11,564 nucleotides of DNA from contig DIKW01000029.1 in NCBI GenBank assembly GCA_002424705.1, forward strand, positions 22,564-34,127. The letters are read 5' to 3'. Positions 7,823 through 11,564 of this stretch are shown in pieces. A model generated the notes under the pieces. The model was not told the origin of the DNA and did not search any database. It worked only from the letters and a program-made list of their open reading frames with translations. The stretch comes from Geobacter sp. UBA5608. Its GTDB lineage: Bacteria; Desulfobacterota; Desulfuromonadia; Geobacterales; Pseudopelobacteraceae. How positions within the stretch are numbered: position 1 is the first letter of the stretch; each line of letters starts with the position of its first letter. The translations under genes were made by a program, and so were the position numbers.

Positions 7823-7852
7823 ACTATACCCGGCAGGTTGCATGGCTGTCAA
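7823..7852 (-). promoter_or_regulatory. Sigma-70 promoter for the pgpH-ybeY-corC-lnt cluster
   Basis: On the minus strand a perfect -35 TTGACA (7852-7847) is followed after 18 bases by TATAGT (7828-7823), five of six consensus -10 bases. The expected start is near 7816, giving a leader of about 63 bases to the pgpH ATG. It begins 17 bases past the end of the DUF503 gene, in the only non-coding gap (7754-7868) between the asnS and pgpH groups. It is the best promoter match I found in the window, though the call is from motif matching alone. Confidence 0.65.
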
Positions 7853-7868
7853 TCACGTAGCTCATAGG

Positions 7869-8150
7869 TCAGAGTTCCGTGATCTGCGAGGCGGTGATCT
7901 CAACATCGGGCCAGCCCTCGTAGATCCAATCCTCGATCCGTTCCAGCGCCGTGCGTGCGATGAGCTTGTCCGGGCTGACGGTGACGAACCCCAGCGCCGC
8001 CGAGCCGCAGGTGTCCTGGCGATCCACCTCGGCGCAGGCCACATTGAAACGGTTGCGGGCCCGACCCAACAGACTCTTGACGATGCCCCGTTTTTCCTTG
8101 AGCGAGTGGGCAGGCAGCGAAAGCTCAATCTCCAGACAAAAGACGAACAT
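7869..8150 (-). CDS. DUF503 (YlxP-like) family protein
   Basis: This small 93-residue protein has the DUF503 hallmarks: an opening beta strand (MFVFCLEIELSLP), SLKEKR at 16-21, NRFNVACAEVDRQD at 33-46, then a strand ALGFVTVSPD and an amphipathic helix. The family (YlxP in Bacillus) is small and widespread, with a ferredoxin-like fold expected. YlxP is often encoded near rbfA, and a ribosome-related role has been suggested; here the gene instead follows asnS. The asnS TAG (8155-8153) is two bases before this ATG, and I see no Shine-Dalgarno, so translation probably depends on ribosomes finishing asnS. Length is typical. Function is not established. Confidence 0.85.
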   Translation of the reverse strand: MFVFCLEIELSLPAHSLKEKRGIVKSLLGRARNRFNVACAEVDRQDTCGSAALGFVTVSPDKLIARTALERIEDWIYEGWPDVEITASQITEL

Positions 8151-8152
8151 GA

Positions 8153-9544
8153 CTAGAATTCGGCGTGCCGTGGTGTGCGCGGAAACGGGATCACGTCGCG
8201 GATGTTATCCATGCCGGACAGATACATGACCAACCGTTCAAAGCCCAGTCCAAAGCCTGCATGGGGTGTGCTGCCCCAGCGACGGCTGTCCAGGTACCAC
8301 CAGAGCGGTTCCTGGGCGATGCCCAGTTCCTGCATCCGTTGCTGCAGGCGGTCCAAGCGTTCTTCCCGCTGGCTTCCGCCAATGATCTCGCCCACCTTGG
8401 GAACCAGCAGGTCCATGGCTGCCACGGTTTTGGCGTCATCGTTTAAGCGCATGTAAAAGGCCTTGATCTCTTTGGGGTAGTTGAGCACGAAGACCGGACC
8501 GCCCACCACCTGTTCGGTCAGGTAGCGTTCGTGCTCGGTCTGCAGGTCAAGCCCCCACTGCACCGGGTACTGGAAGGAGACCGGCGCCTGTTCCAGGTGA
8601 CGGATCGCCTCGCCGTAATCCATACGGGCAAACGGGGCCTCGGCCACCGCACGAACCCGTTCCAACAGGCCCTGTTCAATCTGCTGATCGAAGAAGGCCA
8701 GCTCCTCGCCACACTCCTCCAGCGCAAAGCGGCACAGGAAGCGAACAAAGGCCTCGGCCAGGTCTGCGTCGTCCGACAGGTCGCTAAAGGCCATCTCTGG
8801 CTCAATCATCCAAAACTCGGCGGCATGGCGCGGGGTGTTTGAGTTCTCGGCCCGGAAGGTGGGGCCGAAGGTGTAGATATCACGAAAGGCCTGGGCGAAC
8901 AGCTCCCCTTCCAGCTGACCACTGACGGTCAGGCCGGTCTTGCGGCCAAAAAAGTCCTGGCTGAAGTCGATCTCACCGCCCTCGTTGCGCGGGGCGCCGT
9001 TGGGGGGCAGACTGGTGACCCGGAATAGTTCGCCGGCCCCTTCACAGTCACTGGCGGTTATGATCGGCGTATGGACGTAGAGGAACCCACGCTCGTAAAA
9101 AAATTGATGCACCGCCATGGCCAGCCGGGAACGCAGGCGAAAGACGGCGCCAAAGGTGTTGGCGCGAGGCCGCAGATGAGCGATGCTGCGCAGGTACTCG
9201 AAGCTGTGTCGCTTTTTCTGCAGCGGATAGCTGGGGTCTGCCTGGCCGATGATCTGTAACTCAGTCACCAGCAGCTCGTACTGCTGCCCAGCGGCAGGTG
9301 AGGCCACCAGTGTGCCGGTTGCCCGTAGGGCCGCGCCGGTACCGAGTCGGCATAGCTCATCGAAATCGGCCAGACGTGACCGTTCAAGCACCAGCTGGAC
9401 ACCGTTCAGGTTGGAGCCGTCGTTGAGCACGATAAAGGCCACCTCACTGGAGGAGCGTACGGAACGGACCCAGCCACAGACGGCAACAGCGTCGCCAGGT
9501 GCGGGATGACGCAGCAGATCAGCGATTCTCGTTCGAAGTGACAT
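8153..9544 (-). CDS. asnS: Asparaginyl-tRNA synthetase
   Basis: AsnRS charges tRNA-Asn with asparagine, using ATP. The 463-residue length matches the bacterial enzyme (E. coli about 466). An N-terminal OB-fold anticodon-binding domain (about 17-100, with VAVCGWVRSVRSS and LNDGSNLNGVQLV) is followed by the class II catalytic core. Motif 2 is seen in PTFRAENSNTPRHAAEFWMIEPE (228-250) and motif 3 in GFGLGFERLVMYLSGMDNIRDVIPFPRTP (430-458). The NYPKEIKAFYMRLNDD block (355-370) favours AsnRS over AspRS. The frame stays open 27 codons upstream, but the ATG at 9544 is preferred: the family N-terminus starts here, and a GGAG lies six bases before it. Its promoter candidate at 9577-9605 would place the transcript start inside that upstream extension. 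It is probably cotranscribed with the DUF503 gene. Confidence 0.97.
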   Translation of the reverse strand: MSLRTRIADLLRHPAPGDAVAVCGWVRSVRSSSEVAFIVLNDGSNLNGVQLVLERSRLADFDELCRLGTGAALRATGTLVASPAAGQQYELLVTELQIIGQADPSYPLQKKRHSFEYLRSIAHLRPRANTFGAVFRLRSRLAMAVHQFFYERGFLYVHTPIITASDCEGAGELFRVTSLPPNGAPRNEGGEIDFSQDFFGRKTGLTVSGQLEGELFAQAFRDIYTFGPTFRAENSNTPRHAAEFWMIEPEMAFSDLSDDADLAEAFVRFLCRFALEECGEELAFFDQQIEQGLLERVRAVAEAPFARMDYGEAIRHLEQAPVSFQYPVQWGLDLQTEHERYLTEQVVGGPVFVLNYPKEIKAFYMRLNDDAKTVAAMDLLVPKVGEIIGGSQREERLDRLQQRMQELGIAQEPLWWYLDSRRWGSTPHAGFGLGFERLVMYLSGMDNIRDVIPFPRTPRHAEF

Positions 9545-9576
9545 GGCAGACTCCGCAGTGCAGGATAGGCCCGTCA

Positions 9577-9605
9577 AGAATACGGGAGCTGACCGGCTTG
9601 GGCAA
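9577..9605 (-). promoter_or_regulatory. Putative sigma-70 promoter for asnS
   Basis: On the minus strand TTGCCC (9605-9600; four of six) and TATTCT (9582-9577; four of six) are separated by exactly 17 bases. The transcript would start near 9570, about 26 bases before the asnS ATG. Spacing and position are good, while the box matches are moderate. Confidence 0.42.
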
Positions 9606-9654
9606 GGGAAAACAGTGTGCAGCAAGCACCATTGACACGGCGACTGATAGATGT

Positions 9655-9678
9655 CTGCAAGTTAATAAACCCTTGCAG
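9655..9678. repeat. Inverted repeat CTGCAAG-N10-CTTGCAG upstream of the plus-strand gene
   Basis: Seven-base arms CTGCAAG (9655-9661) and CTTGCAG (9672-9678) match perfectly around an AT-rich 10-base centre. The right arm covers the -35 candidate of the plus-strand gene, so the site is placed where a repressor would act. There is no T-run, so it is not a terminator. It lies in the divergent gap shared with asnS, about 85 bases upstream of the asnS predicted start. Confidence 0.5.
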
Positions 9679-9700
9679 CTCAGTGCTTTTGTGGTACTGT
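9673..9700 (+). promoter_or_regulatory. Weak candidate promoter for the plus-strand HTH-like gene
   Basis: TTGCAG (9673-9678) and TACTGT (9695-9700) are 16 bases apart, and TACTGT is preceded by TGG, forming an extended -10. Each box matches only half of the consensus, so the call is weak. A perfect TTGACA at 9632-9637 lies further upstream but has no -10 at usable spacing. Confidence 0.28.
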
Positions 9701-9704
9701 TGCC

Positions 9705-9725
9705 GTAAACTGAAACTTTGTTTAC
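9705..9725. repeat. Inverted repeat GTAAAC-N9-GTTTAC just before the start of the plus-strand gene
   Basis: Six-base arms GTAAAC (9705-9710) and GTTTAC (9720-9725) are perfect complements around nine bases. The repeat ends immediately before the Shine-Dalgarno region (AGAGGTGG, 9726-9733) of the gene starting at 9739. It could be an operator or an mRNA hairpin that limits ribosome access. Confidence 0.45.
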
Positions 9726-9738
9726 AGAGGTGGCAGCC

Positions 9739-10206
9739 ATGCTCGATGAACGGTACCTCACCACCGTCTCCGGACTATCCGATCAGCAACGTCGGGAACT
9801 GGTCCGTTATTACGCCCAACTGGATGAAGAACGGCGGGTCTATGCCCATTGGCAACAGCGCACGGTCTTCAAGCATCTGCTGGCTGACGGCAGGGCCACT
9901 CCCGGCAAGGGGGGCGAGGCCAATTATGTCGCCTTGCTACTTGCCATTAAAACTCTGTGGGACGATGAACAACGAGGTGCGATTGGCAATAATAGCGCCC
10001 TTGATCGGCAACCGCGTCCACGCAAGCCCCGTAAACAGCAGTTACGTGATGCACTTGAAAAACGGTTTATGGAAGCACTGATTCAGTTGCGGGAGCAGGA
10101 GCAGCTCTCCTGGCGGCAGATTGCCGTCCAGTTCAAAAAACAGTTCCGTAAACAGGTTTCACACACCTACCTCAAGAAGATCTACGACGAACGCTCTCCT
10201 GTTTGA
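9739..10206 (+). CDS. Unrecognised basic protein with possible C-terminal helix-turn-helix
   Basis: I do not recognise this 155-residue protein. It is the only gene on the plus strand. The N-terminal half is helical and charged (SGLSDQQRRELVRYYAQLDEERRVYAHW), followed by a Gly-rich turn (ATPGKGGEA) and a hydrophobic helix (NYVALLLAIKTLW, 62-74). A basic linker with QPRPRKPRKQ (91-100) leads to a C-terminal helix pair, LSWRQIAVQFKKQF then VSHTYLKKIYDE (about 123-150), which resembles a helix-turn-helix. There is no signal peptide, membrane segment or Cys motif. The ATG at 9739 is chosen over a TTG at 9718 because AGAGGTGG sits five bases before it. The gene is monocistronic, between asnS and the frd operon, and ends before a bidirectional terminator. 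A DNA- or RNA-binding role, perhaps autoregulation through the adjacent inverted repeats, is inference. Codon use reads as native, and coding status is supported by start signals and lack of an opposing gene. Confidence 0.7.
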   Translation: MLDERYLTTVSGLSDQQRRELVRYYAQLDEERRVYAHWQQRTVFKHLLADGRATPGKGGEANYVALLLAIKTLWDDEQRGAIGNNSALDRQPRPRKPRKQQLRDALEKRFMEALIQLREQEQLSWRQIAVQFKKQFRKQVSHTYLKKIYDERSPV

Positions 10207-10257
10207 TTGATCAGGCCCCGGTTTCAGGGCCATTACCTCACAATCACGCATCATAAA

Positions 10258-10286
10258 AAAAGGCGACCCGGATCGGGTCGCCTTTT
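10258..10286. terminator. Bidirectional rho-independent terminator between the plus-strand gene and frdB
   Basis: A perfect 13-base stem (AAAAGGCGACCCG, 10258-10270; CGGGTCGCCTTTT, 10274-10286) closes on a three-base GAT loop. On the minus strand it is followed by seven consecutive T, making a strong terminator 24 bases after the frdB stop. On the plus strand the stem ends in TTTT, so it can also stop transcription from the gene ending at 10206. It thus insulates two convergent units. Confidence 0.92.
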
Positions 10287-10309
10287 GGCGTTACATGGTG
10301 CGGTCTGGT

Positions 10310-11065
10310 TTAGAACTGGGCCTTCAGGTACTCGCGGTTCATCCGGGCGATGAACTTGACGTTGATACCCTTGGGGCAGGAAACCTGGCACTCGTAGTGG
10401 TTGGTACAGTTACCGAAGCCGCATTCCTTCATGGCGTTGACCATGTTTTTAACCCGCTCTTTGGCCTCGGTTTTGCCCTGCGGCAGCACGGCCAGCTGGG
10501 AGACCTTGGCGCCGGTGAACAGCATGGCGGCGCTGTTGGGGCAACCGGCCACGCAGGCGCCGCAGCCGATGCACTCGGCAGCGTCCATCGCCTCGTCGGC
10601 AACCGGCTTGGCGATCAGGATGGCGTTGCCGTCAGGCACACCGCCGGTGTGGCAGGAGGTGTAGCCACCGGCCTGGATGATGGTGTCCAGGGCCTCACGG
10701 TCAACCACCAGGTCTTTGACGATCGGGAATGCCTTGGCACGCCACGGATCGATGTAGATGGTGTCGCCGTCATGGAATTTACGCATGTGCAGCTGGCAGA
10801 CCGTGGTACGGTCCTGGCCGCCGTGGGGCATGCCGTTGACTACCTGGGAACACATACCGCAGATGCCTTCGCGGCAGTCGTGGTCGAATGCCACCGGGTC
10901 TTTACCGGCCTTGATCAGGTCTTCGTTCAGAACGTCCATCATCTCCAGAAAGGAGTGGTGCTCGGTTATCCCGTTGACCGTGTAGTTCTCGTATTTGCCC
11001 GGGTCGTTGGCATTCTTCTGGCGCCACACGACGAGGTTGATTGTCATGGTCTTGTGATCGCTCAT
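10310..11065 (-). CDS. frdB: Fumarate reductase/succinate dehydrogenase iron-sulfur subunit
   Basis: This is the 251-residue electron-transfer subunit that links the flavoprotein to the membrane quinone-binding subunit. The N-terminal ferredoxin domain holds the [2Fe-2S] ligands Cys64, Cys69, Cys72 (DCREGICGMC) and Cys90. The C-terminal helical domain holds the [4Fe-4S] ligands Cys165, Cys168, Cys171 (CIGCGAC) and Cys230, and the [3Fe-4S] ligands Cys175, Cys220 and Cys226 (CTNHYEC); all are present. In Geobacter a single FrdCAB enzyme is reported to serve as both succinate dehydrogenase and fumarate reductase, so direction cannot be told from sequence, and sdhB is an equally valid name. The ATG at 11065 overlaps the frdA stop as TAATG, with AGGAG eight to nine bases upstream. 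It is the last gene of its operon, closed by the terminator at 10258-10286. Confidence 0.95.
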   Translation of the reverse strand: MSDHKTMTINLVVWRQKNANDPGKYENYTVNGITEHHSFLEMMDVLNEDLIKAGKDPVAFDHDCREGICGMCSQVVNGMPHGGQDRTTVCQLHMRKFHDGDTIYIDPWRAKAFPIVKDLVVDREALDTIIQAGGYTSCHTGGVPDGNAILIAKPVADEAMDAAECIGCGACVAGCPNSAAMLFTGAKVSQLAVLPQGKTEAKERVKNMVNAMKECGFGNCTNHYECQVSCPKGINVKFIARMNREYLKAQF

Positions 11066-11564
11066 TATTTATAGCTCCTTACGGCGAGATGGACGTTCTC
11101 GAATTTCAGCGGCTCCTTGTGCAGCTCGGGCTCGTTGTTGAGTCCCTTGAACTCCCAAGCGCCGGCATAACAGAAGTCTGCATCGTTACGCTTGGCCTCG
11201 CCGTCGTCGTACTGATGCTCGACGCGGAAGTGGCCACCACAGGACTCCTCACGGTGCAGTGCGTCACGGCACATCAGCTCGGCAAACTCGAGGAAATCGG
11301 CGGTACGGCCGGCGTTCTCCAGTTGCTGGTTGAACTCGGCGCCGGTGCCGGTGACCTTGACGTTCTGCCAGAACTCCTCGCGCAGGGCGGGGATCTTCTT
11401 GAGGTTTTCCTTCAGCGATGCATCGGAGCGGGCCATGCCGCAGTTTTCCCACATCAGGCCGCCCAGTTCGCGCATAAATTCGGTGACGGTCTTCTTGCCG
11501 TTTACGCCCAGCAGCTTGTTGGCATTGGCGTTGACGTCTTCCACCGACTTCTTGAACTCGGCTG
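11065..11564 (-). CDS. frdA: Fumarate reductase/succinate dehydrogenase flavoprotein subunit, C-terminal part
   Basis: Only the last 165 residues are in the window; the full subunit is usually about 570-650 residues. The segment is the C-terminal helical and capping region: TEFMRELGGLMWENCGMARSD, LEFAELMCRDALHREESCGGHFR, and the end AWEFKG..LHKEPLKFENVHLAVRSYK. These fit the FrdA/SdhA family, where the ESCGGHFR-type segment carries conserved Arg/His residues near the active site. The FAD-binding domain and covalent-FAD histidine lie outside. Its TAA shares one base with the frdB ATG, so the two are translationally coupled. The membrane anchor frdC is expected further upstream, as in other Geobacter-type operons, but is not visible. 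Confidence 0.93.
   Translation of the reverse strand, partial: AEFKKSVEDVNANANKLLGVNGKKTVTEFMRELGGLMWENCGMARSDASLKENLKKIPALREEFWQNVKVTGTGAEFNQQLENAGRTADFLEFAELMCRDALHREESCGGHFRVEHQYDDGEAKRNDADFCYAGAWEFKGLNNEPELHKEPLKFENVHLAVRSYK

Noticed and set aside
9545..9625. 27-codon N-terminal extension of asnS
   Set aside because: The extension is unlike AsnRS, the ATG at 9544 has a GGAG in good position, and the likely promoter would start transcription within it.
9632..9637. Perfect TTGACA on the plus strand upstream of the HTH-like gene
   Set aside because: No -10-like hexamer occurs 16-18 bases downstream, so it is probably chance.
9691..9706. Possible sigma-54 promoter (TGGTAC...TTGC)
   Set aside because: The GG-to-GC spacing is seven bases rather than the ten that sigma-54 needs.
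10214..10231. GGCCC-N8-GGGCC hairpin after the plus-strand gene
   Set aside because: The stem is only five bases and has no T-run on either strand; the strong terminator follows at 10258-10286.

Overview
This window looks like ordinary core chromosome from a Geobacter-like bacterium (Desulfuromonadia/Geobacterales, Desulfobacterota). I infer this from recognisable proteins: a FrdA/SdhA-FrdB/SdhB pair of the kind Geobacter uses as succinate dehydrogenase/fumarate reductase, a 7TM-HD protein followed by ybeY, corC and lnt, and a DUF1015 protein that reads like Geobacter homologues. Base composition is fairly GC-rich and even. I see no phage, IS element, CRISPR array, tRNA or rRNA.

Layout: all genes but one lie on the minus strand, so they read from high to low coordinates. 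At the right edge is the C-terminal part of frdA, which overlaps frdB by one base. Both are closed by a strong hairpin terminator at 10258-10286. Next is the only plus-strand gene (9739-10206), an unrecognised basic protein with a possible C-terminal helix-turn-helix; its upstream region carries two inverted repeats. Divergent to it, asnS (asparaginyl-tRNA synthetase) is followed two bases later by a DUF503 gene.

A promoter with a perfect -35 lies just after the DUF503 gene. It should drive a compact cluster: pgpH-type 7TM-HD phosphodiesterase, ybeY (rRNA maturation endonuclease), corC/ybeX-like CBS protein and lnt (apolipoprotein N-acyltransferase). Every junction in this cluster overlaps: 101 bases for pgpH/ybeY, 17 for ybeY/corC and 4 for corC/lnt. 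A second likely promoter sits across the lnt stop codon and should add transcription of prfB (release factor 2, with an intact programmed +1 frameshift site), a SPOR-NlpC/P60 lipoprotein, and a DUF1015 gene that leaves the window at the left edge.

Functionally the window mixes translation (AsnRS, RF2, YbeY), envelope work (Lnt, a lipoprotein peptidase, CorC) and central respiration (Frd/Sdh). I do not see a convincing new multi-gene system. The points most worth a second look are the plus-strand gene with its two inverted repeats, the long out-of-frame pgpH/ybeY overlap, and the absence of phoH (ybeZ) next to pgpH-ybeY.
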